NCBI RefSeq assembly: GCF_900109465.1
Contig: NZ_FOAZ01000017.1
Span: 169,681 to 233,680 of the forward strand
Origin: Streptacidiphilus jiangxiensis
GTDB lineage: Bacteria > Actinomycetota > Actinomycetes > Streptomycetales > Streptomycetaceae
Reading direction: 5' to 3'
DNA length: 64,000 nucleotides
In this document: positions 8,589 through 15,448 of the stretch, one piece after another
How positions within the stretch are numbered: position 1 is the stretch's first letter
How the letters are laid out: every line of letters starts with the position of its first letter
Notes under the pieces: generated by a model
What the model was told of the DNA's origin: nothing
The model's input: the letters and a program-made list of their open reading frames with translations, nothing else
Databases searched by the model: none
Translations under genes and position numbers: made by a program

Positions 8589-9086
8589 GTGAGCGACACC
8601 CAGAGGATCAGCACACCCGAGCAGCATGCGGCACTGGCGCACCCCGTCCGCCAACGGCTGCTCTTCGCCCTGAAGCGGCAGCCGTCGACGATCAGCAAGC
8701 TCGCGGCCCAACTGGGCGTGAACAAGGGAGGCGTCTCCCACCACCTCAAGGTCCTGCGCGACGCGGGCATCGTGCGCGAGGCCGGCACGCGCACGGTCCG
8801 CGGCGGCACGGAGCAGTACTACCGCCTGACCGCGCCCCACCTCCTGGTCGACGACCCCCAGCCGGAGGGCACGGCCGCGCTGATGGGCGCGGTCGCACAG
8901 GAACTGGACCGCTCCCCGGTGGACCACCTGCTCCGCCTGCGCCACCTACGCCTCTCGCCCGCGAGGGCCGCGCAGTTCAAGGAGATGCTGATGCGCCTGG
9001 TCGACGAACTGGAGGAGGACCCGGAGGGCGAGCCGATGCACGGCATCCTGGTGACGCTCTACCAGGAAGCCGAGTTCAGACGTTGA
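8589..9086 (+). CDS. ArsR-type helix-turn-helix repressor
   Basis: 165 residues from a GTG with no clear ribosome site; a short leader or leaderless mRNA is possible. Residues about 10-80 form a winged helix: ALAHPVRQRLLFALKRQPSTISKLAAQLGVNKGGVSHHLKVLRDAGIV. No ArsR metal-binding cysteines are present, so metal sensing is unlikely. The C-terminal half is helical and Leu/Glu-rich. The 55-base gap to the divergent S41 peptidase carries a direct repeat ACTTAACACTTAAC (8573-8586), a possible operator. The 3' end runs into repeat element R3. Confidence 0.85.
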   Translation: MSDTQRISTPEQHAALAHPVRQRLLFALKRQPSTISKLAAQLGVNKGGVSHHLKVLRDAGIVREAGTRTVRGGTEQYYRLTAPHLLVDDPQPEGTAALMGAVAQELDRSPVDHLLRLRHLRLSPARAAQFKEMLMRLVDELEEDPEGEPMHGILVTLYQEAEFRR

Positions 9087-9098
9087 GTTGCACCATCA

Positions 9099-9249
9099 GG
9101 GGCGCGAGGCTCTACCGAATTGCGGCTCCGCCGCGTGGGCGCGACAAGCCACCGGCACGCGGACGGTCCTCACTGCGCAGGGCCATCCGCACGTCGGTGG
9201 TTGTCCGCGCCCCGCGGCGGAGCCGCTCATCGACAGAGCCTCGCGCCCC
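9099..9249. repeat. Long inverted-repeat element R3 (151 bp, long variant)
   Basis: Outer arms GGGGCGCGAGGCTCT (9099-9113) and its complement (9235-9249) enclose a second perfect pair CGGCTCCGCCGCG (9123-9135) and CGCGGCGGAGCCG (9213-9225). The loop again holds GGACGGTCCT...AGGGCCATCC. TTGCACC before and GGTGCAA after extend the symmetry. The ROK kinase reading frame ends inside it at 9112. Confidence 0.9.
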
Positions 9250-10161
9250 CAGGTGGTGCAACTGATCCAGCGCGAGCAGGCCTGCCCCGATGCAGCCCGC
9301 GTCGCGGCCGAGGCCGGCCGGGACGATCTCCGGGGTGGTCTGGAAGCCGAGGCGCTTCTCCAGGGCCGCCCGGAGCGGTTCGACGTAGGGGCGGCCCACC
9401 TGGGCCACGCCGCCGCCGACGACGATGCGGCGGGGGTCGAAGAGGGTGACGGCCGCGGCGAGGCCGTCGGCAAGGGCGGGGACCGTGCGGTCCCACAGCC
9501 ACTCGGCGACGTCGTCGCCGGCCTGGGCGCGGCGCCAGACCTCCTCGGCGCCGACCTGCTCGCCCGTGGCGCGGCTGTACGCGCCGGCGAGGGCCGCGTC
9601 GGAGGCCACGGTCTCCAGGCAGCCGCGCCGACCGCAGGCGCACAGCCGGCCCCGCGGACGGACGATCAGGTGGCCCAGTTCACCGGCGGACCCGTGGCCG
9701 CCGACCAGGACGCGGCCGTCGAGGACGAGCGCGGCGGCGATGCCCGCGCCCATCTGCACGAAGAGGAAGGACCGGCAGCCGCGCCCGGCGCCGAGCCGGG
9801 CCTCGGCCCACGCGGCGGCGCGCACGTCGTGGCCGAGGGTGACCGGGACGCCGAGCTCCTCGGCGGCCCACTGCCGGATCGGAACCTCGCGCCAGCCCAG
9901 GTTGGCGGCGAAGGTGCAGATCCCGGAGGCCTGGTCGATGATGCCGGGCACGGCAATGCCCGCGGCGACGGGGCGGTGGACCGCTGCCAGCCCCGCGGCG
10001 AGGTCGAGGACCGTCTCCACCACCGCGTCCGGGCCGCGTTCGATGCCGGTGTCCGCGCTGGCGCGGTGCAGCACCGTCGCGTCCGGGGCGAGGACGGCCG
10101 CCCGGATCCGACTGCCTCCGGCGTCGAGTGCCAGGACGGCCCCCTCACTGCTGTGCATCAT
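9112..10161 (-). CDS. ROK-family sugar kinase with repeat-encoded C-terminal tail
   Basis: 349 residues; the ATG at 10161 has GGGGGAGA eight bases upstream. There is no DNA-binding domain, so this is a kinase-type ROK protein: LALDAGGSRIRAAVL (phosphate loop), VPGIIDQ, HDVRAAAWAE (catalytic Asp region), GAGIAAALV, and the zinc motif CACGRRGCLE. It would phosphorylate a hexose in the cytoplasm, for example galactose or glucose released by the nearby glycosidases; the substrate is not readable. The ROK fold ends near GAGLLALDQLHHLG; the last roughly 40 residues (Arg/Gly-rich, ending RPRGGAAIR) are encoded by repeat element R3. The gene lies 103 bases downstream of the GH27 gene on the same strand. 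Confidence 0.85.
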   Translation of the reverse strand: MMHSSEGAVLALDAGGSRIRAAVLAPDATVLHRASADTGIERGPDAVVETVLDLAAGLAAVHRPVAAGIAVPGIIDQASGICTFAANLGWREVPIRQWAAEELGVPVTLGHDVRAAAWAEARLGAGRGCRSFLFVQMGAGIAAALVLDGRVLVGGHGSAGELGHLIVRPRGRLCACGRRGCLETVASDAALAGAYSRATGEQVGAEEVWRRAQAGDDVAEWLWDRTVPALADGLAAAVTLFDPRRIVVGGGVAQVGRPYVEPLRAALEKRLGFQTTPEIVPAGLGRDAGCIGAGLLALDQLHHLGARGSVDERLRRGARTTTDVRMALRSEDRPRAGGLSRPRGGAAIR

Positions 10162-10264
10162 TCGTGCTTCTCCCCCCGGTCGTGCCGCGCTCGAAGTTGT
10201 GTCTTTTATAGGGACGGCGCGCAGGACTCTGCAACGGGCACGGCACAATCGGGGACGAACAGGA

Positions 10265-11947
10265 CTACTGCGGGAGGGACCAGGTCTGGTTGTCCTGGTT
10301 GTAGCCGCATGGCCAGATGTCGAGCCTGGTGCCGTTGGCCGAGCCGCCCCCGTACACGTCCAGACAGTCGCCCGAGTTCGGGTTCACCAGGTTGCCCGAC
10401 TGCTGGTAGGCCCACTGCTGCCCGGCCGAACCGTCGCAGGTGCGCAGGTCGACGTAGGTGCCGGCGGTGGTGGCGGAGCCGGGGACGTCCAGGCACTTGC
10501 CGAGCGTGCGGACGGTACCGTCACCGGGCAGCGTCCACTGCTGGTTGGCGGTGCCGTAGCAGCCGTAGACGATGATCGGATTGCCGTCGGCGGTTCCGGA
10601 ACCGGAGTCGTCGAGGCACTTGCCCCCGATGCCGGTCACCTGGCCCTGCTGCACCGTTCCGCCGCAGCCTGCGCTCGGGGTGATCCGCAGCATGGCGGTC
10701 CCGTGGGCGGGGATCGACGCGGTCAGTGAACCCGTTGTCGTGGAGGTGGCGCCGGACCACAGGTCCTTGACCCCGAAGGTGCAGCCGCTGCCGCCGGTGA
10801 AGCCGACCGCCGACGTCGTGGTGCTCGCCGAGACCGTGGACCCGGAGCGGTTGAGGATCGCCACCGCCCGGTCACCGCCCGCCAGCGGGCGGGTCAGCAC
10901 GTCCAGCGTGCCGTTCTGCGAGACGACGTAGCCGGGATGCCCGAGGGTGTCCTGGTCGACGGCGATGACCGCGCTGTTGCCCAGGTCCGCGACCGAGGCG
11001 GCGCTGAGCTGCGTCACGTCGTCACTGAGGATCATCGGCGCGCCCATCTCCGCCCACAGCGAGAGCTGGCTGCGCGACTCGTCGGCCGTCAGGCCGCCGT
11101 CACCGGCGATGAGGAAGTCCGGGTCGTTCCAGTTGCCGGGGCTCTCGTAGCGGTGGATCGGGTTGTTGTAGCCGTAGTTGGTCAGCACGCTGCTCCAGCG
11201 GCTGGTGTTCGGCTTGGAGGAGTCGTAGGTCGCGACGTCGTAGCCCTCGCGCCACAGCTGCCCGTACTGGCCGACCCAGCCCAGCACGGTGTCCCAGTCG
11301 GCCGTGCCCTCGAAGTAGGCGGGCGCCGACTCGGAGAAGACGATCGGACGGCCGGTCGCCCGCAGCGCCTGGCTCATCTGCTGGTAGGCGCTCTGGTAGG
11401 TCTGCACGGAGGTCTGACCGGACACCGAGGGGACGTTGCAGCCGTCCAGCTTGAGGTAGTCCACGCCCCAGGAGGCGAAGAGGTTGGCGTCCTGCTGCCA
11501 GTGGCCCCAACTGCCGGCGTAACCGCCGCAGGTGGAGGTACCAGCGTCCTCGTAGATGCCGAACTTGAGACCGAGGGCGTGCAGTTGCTGACCGACGTAG
11601 GCCATCCCGTCCGGGAAGCGGCTGGGATCGGCCTGCAGGTTGCCGTTGGCGTCGCGACTGCTCTGCATCCAGCAGTCGTCGGTGGTGACGGTGTTGTAGC
11701 CCTTGGCCGCCAAGCCCGTGGAGACCAGCGCCCGGGCGTTGGCCAGGATCGTCGACTCGGTGTAGCCGCACTGGAAGTGGGCCCAGTCGTTCCAGCCCAT
11801 CGGTGGGGTGAGCGCGAGCGCGGTGCCGGAGGTCGCCGTCGGCGAGGCACTCGCCTGCGGCGCCGCGGCCAGTCCTGCCGTTAACGCGGCGACGGCGGAC
11901 GCGGCGGCGACCAGGCCGCGCACGGTGTTCTTTCCTGAACGGGGCAC
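10265..11947 (-). CDS. Secreted GH27 alpha-galactosidase with ricin-type lectin domain
   Basis: 560 residues from a GTG with AAGGGA five bases upstream. Residues 1-35 are a signal peptide (LVAAASAVAALTAGLAAAPQASA). Residues about 45-415 are a GH27 barrel: LTPPMGWNDWAHFQCG, TTDDCWM, FGIYEDAGTSTCGGYAGSWGH, YLKLDGCN with the probable nucleophile Asp168, WREGYD with the RxxxD acid/base Asp237, and GNWNDPDFL. A C-terminal ricin-type domain (about 430-560) has repeats KCLDD, KCLDVPG and DCLDVYGG. It should release terminal alpha-galactose, or beta-arabinopyranose in some family members, from plant polysaccharides. It pairs logically with the ROK kinase downstream and the sugar transporter nearby. 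Confidence 0.92.
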   Translation of the reverse strand: MPRSGKNTVRGLVAAASAVAALTAGLAAAPQASASPTATSGTALALTPPMGWNDWAHFQCGYTESTILANARALVSTGLAAKGYNTVTTDDCWMQSSRDANGNLQADPSRFPDGMAYVGQQLHALGLKFGIYEDAGTSTCGGYAGSWGHWQQDANLFASWGVDYLKLDGCNVPSVSGQTSVQTYQSAYQQMSQALRATGRPIVFSESAPAYFEGTADWDTVLGWVGQYGQLWREGYDVATYDSSKPNTSRWSSVLTNYGYNNPIHRYESPGNWNDPDFLIAGDGGLTADESRSQLSLWAEMGAPMILSDDVTQLSAASVADLGNSAVIAVDQDTLGHPGYVVSQNGTLDVLTRPLAGGDRAVAILNRSGSTVSASTTTSAVGFTGGSGCTFGVKDLWSGATSTTTGSLTASIPAHGTAMLRITPSAGCGGTVQQGQVTGIGGKCLDDSGSGTADGNPIIVYGCYGTANQQWTLPGDGTVRTLGKCLDVPGSATTAGTYVDLRTCDGSAGQQWAYQQSGNLVNPNSGDCLDVYGGGSANGTRLDIWPCGYNQDNQTWSLPQ

Positions 11948-12082
11948 GGTTGTCCCTTCGGAAGAAGTGGATGACGCCGCGTCACACGCGCTGAGGGGGC
12001 GCGCGCCAAGAGGGGGTTCGCACGGGGTTGCGACGTCCGCACCGATGCTAGGGAACCATTGCGCGGATGCCTAGACATGTGT

Positions 12083-12096
12083 GCGCATAATTGCGC
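12083..12096. promoter_or_regulatory. Palindrome GCGCATAATTGCGC
   Basis: A 14-base near-perfect palindrome (GCGCA, TAAT, TGCGC), about 135 bases upstream of the GH27 start. TTGCGC also appears at 12059-12064 and CTGCGC at 12120-12125. It is a candidate operator for the secreted alpha-galactosidase; the binding protein is unknown. Confidence 0.4.
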
Positions 12097-12160
12097 GCCA
12101 TCTGGTGATGTGATCAGAACTGCGCAACACGTGGAACAGTTGCCACCCCGCCGACGAATC

Positions 12161-12175
12161 GGGACGTTCGGCACT
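12161..12175. promoter_or_regulatory. DosR/DevR-like box upstream of the hibernation factor
   Basis: GGGACGTTCGGCACT matches the GGGACTTTCGGCCCT core that I recall for DosR-type response regulators at 13 of 15 positions. It lies about 90 bases before the hibernation-factor start. Mycobacterial two-domain hibernation factors belong to the DosR hypoxia regulon, which makes the match biologically sensible. Confidence 0.5.
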
Positions 12176-12263
12176 GGACACTCTTCCTGACGGGTGTGGA
12201 AGATCTGCTGCGCGGGGACGTTCCCCGGCGGCTGGAGAGGCGAACTGCGGAGGGCTTGGGCTC

Positions 12264-13040
12264 GTGAACGAGGCGATCTTTGTGCGCGCCGACGGGGTGG
12301 CGCTGGATCTCGCCCACGAGGTGCGGCGGCGCGTCGGCGATCTGGTCAGCGGGACGGACGCGCTGGTCGAGGCGTTGCGCGTGCGCCTGAGCCGCACCCA
12401 TGACGAGGACGCGGAGCAGACGGTCTGTCAGGTCGACGCGGAGGTCGACGGCCGCCGCGTGCGCGTCCAGCGGCTCGCCGCGGACGCCCGCCAGGCGGGC
12501 GACCGGCTGGTCGAGGGCCTGCGACAGCGGATCGCGGAGGTCTCCCTCGAGTGGCGGCCCCGCCCGTGGACCGAGCGGGCCGACGCACCGGAGGAGCTTC
12601 CCGCGGCTACGCGCGCGAGCACTCCGTGGTCGGAACGCGCCGCCAGCGCGGGGCGGGCGATGCTGCCGGCGATCGCGCGCATCAAGGAGCCCCTGCTCGT
12701 GTGGTGCGCGCCCGAGGTCGCGGTCCGCACGCTGGACGCGATGGACTACCAGGCCCACCTTTTCACCGACCCCGCCACCGAGCAGGACTCCGTGGTCTAC
12801 CGCGCCGGCCCGACCGGCTACAGGTTGGCCTCCACGTGGCCGGCGGAGACGCCCCGGTACGACACCTCCCTGCTGACGCTCTGCCCGCGCCCGGCACCGC
12901 GCCTCAGTGACGACGAGGCGGTCCAGCGCTGCGCGGACGCGGAGCTGTCGGCGCTGTTCTACGCCGATCCGTCGACCGGGCGCGGCCGTCTCCTCTACCG
13001 CCGCTTCGACGGCCGCTTCGGCCTGGTCCGCGGGGAGTAG
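12264..13040 (+). CDS. Ribosome hibernation promoting factor with two C-terminal domains (RafH/Rv0079-like)
   Basis: 258 residues from a GTG with GGAGG about 11 bases upstream. Residues 1-110 fit the S30AE ribosome-binding domain (LVEALRVRLSRTHDEDAEQTVCQVDAEVDG, then a long helix). Two tandem copies of the S30AE C-terminal dimerisation domain follow: AVRTLDAMDYQAHLFTDPATEQDSVVYR and AVQRCADAELSALFYADPSTGRGRLLYRRFDGRFGLV. Ordinary long HPF has a single copy; the doubled form and the length resemble mycobacterial RafH/Rv0079, which are induced by hypoxia. It would hold ribosomes inactive in stress. A DosR-like box lies upstream. Element R4 follows the stop codon. Confidence 0.8.
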   Translation: MNEAIFVRADGVALDLAHEVRRRVGDLVSGTDALVEALRVRLSRTHDEDAEQTVCQVDAEVDGRRVRVQRLAADARQAGDRLVEGLRQRIAEVSLEWRPRPWTERADAPEELPAATRASTPWSERAASAGRAMLPAIARIKEPLLVWCAPEVAVRTLDAMDYQAHLFTDPATEQDSVVYRAGPTGYRLASTWPAETPRYDTSLLTLCPRPAPRLSDDEAVQRCADAELSALFYADPSTGRGRLLYRRFDGRFGLVRGE

Positions 13041-13072
13041 CTTTTTCGCCAAGGGGACGTGGCAACACCTCA

Positions 13073-13173
13073 GGGGCGCGAGGAACTGCGCGACAAGCCA
13101 CCCACGTGCAGATGGTCCTCATCGAACAGGGCCATCCGCACCGGGTGGTTGCTCGCGCAGTTCCCCGCGCCCC
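13073..13173. repeat. Long inverted-repeat element R4 (101 bp)
   Basis: Arms 13073-13093 and 13153-13173 pair with mismatch only at GAGG versus GGGG. The loop carries a secondary hairpin GATGGTCCT...AGGGCCATC. GGCAACACCTCA before and TGAGGAGGTTGCAA after extend the symmetry. It separates the convergent hibernation-factor and histidine-kinase genes and encodes the end of the latter. Confidence 0.9.
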
Positions 13174-14540
13174 TGAGGAGGTTGCAACTTGACCGTGAAG
13201 CACGCGCCGCCTTCTGGGCCGTGGCCCTGCGCGGTGATGTCACCGCCCAGGCGGGCGGTGAGGCGGTGGGCGATGGCCAGGCCGAGGCCGCTGCCGACCG
13301 TGCGGGTCGCCCGGTAGCGAGAATGCAGCGCGCCCGGCTCGAAGGCGACGGCGATGTCGTCCTCGGTGAGGCCCGGGCCGCCGTCGCGGACCTGGAGCAC
13401 CGCGGCACCCTCCTCGGCATGGACGGCCAGGACCACCGGGGCACCCGCGGGCGTCACCCGCAGCGCGTTCTGGACCAGGCCGTCCAGCAGCTGCCGGACC
13501 CGGAACGGGTCCGTCGTCACCATCAGCGGAGCCTCGGGGCGTTCGACCCGCAGCTCCACGCCGTGGCTCGCGCAGGGCCCGGACCAGAACGCCGCCGCCT
13601 CGGCGACCACGACGCCGAGGTCCGTGGCGGCAGCCTCGACGTGGAAGTCGTCCGCCTCCAGACGAGCGAGAGCGAGCAGATCGGCGAGGAAGCGGTCCAG
13701 GCGTCGGGTCTCCTCCGCAAGCGTGCGACCGACCTCGGGGACCTGCTCCGGCTCGATCAACCCGTCGGCCAGGGCCTCCGCGTAGCCCTGGACCGCGGTC
13801 AGCGGCGTGCGCAGCTCGTGGGAGACGGAGAGCAGGAACTCCCGTTGCCGGTTCTCGCTGCGGGCCAGTGCCTGGTCGAGGGTGGTGAGCGCGCGGCCGA
13901 TCTCCGCGGCTTCGCGCGGACCGCCCGTCGGCGCGACCACGCCGCGCTCGCCCTCGGCGAGCCGGTGGGCGACGGCCGCCGAGGCCGTCAGCGGGCGGGC
14001 GAGGCGCCGTGCCAGCAGGCCTCCGGCGAGGGCCGCGCCGAGCAGGCCGACGAGCAGCGGCAGCGCGATGTCGCGGCGGATCTGGTCGGTGGTCCGGTCG
14101 ACGGTCGCGTACGGCTCGGTCAGCACCACCGCTCCGCCCGACGCGGTCGGGCTGCCGACCACGAGCACGTCCTGGCCGGCCAGCAGGCCGTCCGTGGAGA
14201 CGGTCCGTCCGGCCAGCAGCGTCGCCCTGGAGGCGAGGTCGAGCGCGGGCGCGGCCCCTCCCGTGACCGTTCCGTCGGCGGCGAGGACGGCGAACTGCTC
14301 GCCGTTCGGGCCGGCCAGCCTCTCGGCGCCGTGGAAGAGGACCGGGGAGAGTGCGGGGAGGTGGCTGAGCAGCGTGGCCTGGCGGGTCAGGGTGTCGCGC
14401 TCGCGCTGCTCGGCGGCGTGCGCCGCGGACTGCCACGCGACGAGCCCGGTCAACAGCGCGGCGACGGCCGCCACGACGGTGGTGAGCAGGACGAGATGCC
14501 CGGCGAGCGTGCGCCGACGGCGCGGAGTCCGCGCGGTCAC
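13119..14540 (-). CDS. Two-component sensor histidine kinase (OmpR-system) with repeat-encoded tail
   Basis: 473 residues from a GTG overlapping the response-regulator stop by four bases. Transmembrane helix 1 spans about 14-36, an extracytoplasmic sensor domain about 40-155, helix 2 about 158-178, then HAMP. The HisKA box is LLSVSHELRTPLTAVQGYAEAL with His241; the ATPase domain has an N-box region, DGGPGLTEDD and GSGLGLAIAHRLTARLGGDI. The kinase fold ends at CFTVKLQP; the final about 18 residues (QGRGELREQPPGADGPVR) are translated from repeat element R4. With the regulator upstream it probably controls the divergent MMPL exporter. Confidence 0.9.
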   Translation of the reverse strand: MTARTPRRRRTLAGHLVLLTTVVAAVAALLTGLVAWQSAAHAAEQRERDTLTRQATLLSHLPALSPVLFHGAERLAGPNGEQFAVLAADGTVTGGAAPALDLASRATLLAGRTVSTDGLLAGQDVLVVGSPTASGGAVVLTEPYATVDRTTDQIRRDIALPLLVGLLGAALAGGLLARRLARPLTASAAVAHRLAEGERGVVAPTGGPREAAEIGRALTTLDQALARSENRQREFLLSVSHELRTPLTAVQGYAEALADGLIEPEQVPEVGRTLAEETRRLDRFLADLLALARLEADDFHVEAAATDLGVVVAEAAAFWSGPCASHGVELRVERPEAPLMVTTDPFRVRQLLDGLVQNALRVTPAGAPVVLAVHAEEGAAVLQVRDGGPGLTEDDIAVAFEPGALHSRYRATRTVGSGLGLAIAHRLTARLGGDITAQGHGPEGGACFTVKLQPPQGRGELREQPPGADGPVR

Positions 14541-15310
14541 GCGCCCTGACCCGTCGTGCCTGTCGCGCCTGTCGCGCCCGTCGCGCCCGTCGCGCCCGGC
14601 GTACCGGTGGTCCCCGGCGCGGTCGCGCTGTAGCCGACGCCGCGCACCGTGCGCAGCGGGCTCGCGTCGCCGAGCTTGGCGCGCAGTTGGGAGACGAAGA
14701 CGTCGACCATGCGGGTGTCGCGGTAACCGGGGTAGCCCCAGACCTGGGCCAGCAACTGGTCGCGGGTGAAGACCCGGCCGGGGTGGCGGACCAGGTGAGC
14801 CAGCAGGCCGAACTCGGTGGCGGTCAGGTCCACCGGCTCGCCGTCACGGTGCACCGTGTGCGCGCTCGGGTCCAGGGTGAGCGGGCCGAGGCGGATCACC
14901 GGCTGCGGGCCGGGGCCGGCCGCGCGGCGCAGCACGGTGCGGACCCGGGCGACCAGCTCGCGCGGGGAGAACGGCTTGACGAGGTAGTCGTCGGCGCCCA
15001 GCTCCAGGCCGAGGATCCGGTCGGCCTCCTCGCCGCGTGCGGTGACGAGCAGGATCGGGGTCCAGTCGCCGGCCTCGCGCAGGGTCCGGCAGAAGGTGAT
15101 GCCGTCCAGGCCGGGCAGGCCGATGTCGAGCACGATGGCCACGGGGTGCATCCGCCGCGTGGCGGCGAGCCCGGCGGCGCCGTCCGCCTCGACGTGCACG
15201 CCGAAGCCCTCACGGGTGAGGTAGAGGCGCTGGACGTCGGCGATGTGCCGCTCGTCCTCCACGATCAGCACCAGGCCGTGCGAGGGTGAACCGGCTGCGG
15301 GGACGTTCAT
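14537..15310 (-). CDS. OmpR/PhoB-type response regulator with collagen-like tail
   Basis: 257 residues. The receiver domain has LIVEDE (acid pair), LDIGLPG with phosphoacceptor Asp62, LVTARGEE, and YLVKPF (Lys). The winged-helix effector follows (LTATEFGLLAHLVRHPGRVFTRDQLLAQVWG, TRMVDVFVSQLRAKLG, RTVRGVGY). After the normal end (VGYSA) there is an odd Gly/Ala/Thr/Pro tail, TPGATGATGATGATGTTGQG, encoded by a 9-base tandem repeat. It is co-transcribed with the kinase and divergent from the MMPL exporter, its likely target. Confidence 0.92.
   Translation of the reverse strand: MNVPAAGSPSHGLVLIVEDERHIADVQRLYLTREGFGVHVEADGAAGLAATRRMHPVAIVLDIGLPGLDGITFCRTLREAGDWTPILLVTARGEEADRILGLELGADDYLVKPFSPRELVARVRTVLRRAAGPGPQPVIRLGPLTLDPSAHTVHRDGEPVDLTATEFGLLAHLVRHPGRVFTRDQLLAQVWGYPGYRDTRMVDVFVSQLRAKLGDASPLRTVRGVGYSATAPGTTGTPGATGATGATGATGTTGQGA
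14553..14597. repeat. Tandem 9-bp repeat, five units, inside the response-regulator 3' end
   Basis: Five units of GTCGCGCCC/T in a row (the first reads GTCGTGCCT). Read on the minus strand they encode the (Gly-Ala-Thr)n tail. Being a multiple of three, unit gain or loss would change only the tail length. Confidence 0.85.
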
Positions 15311-15448
15311 ACGGGCGGGCCTCTCGGGGATGCGGACAGGCCGATGCTAACCGGGCCACCGGCCCGCATCCGAAGCACGCCGTCACCCTTACACTCCCCG
15401 AACATTGCGCCAACACGGCGCTCACCCCGTCCCGCCAGAGTGAGGCCC

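Larger units (their letters stand above)
11948..12263. other. 316-bp intergenic region between divergent GH27 and hibernation-factor genes
   Basis: No convincing gene is present. It holds a GH27-side leader, a perfect palindrome (12083-12096) in an A/T-rich patch, and a DosR-like box (12161-12175) on the hibernation-factor side. Both flanking genes point outward, so their promoters must lie here. Confidence 0.6.
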
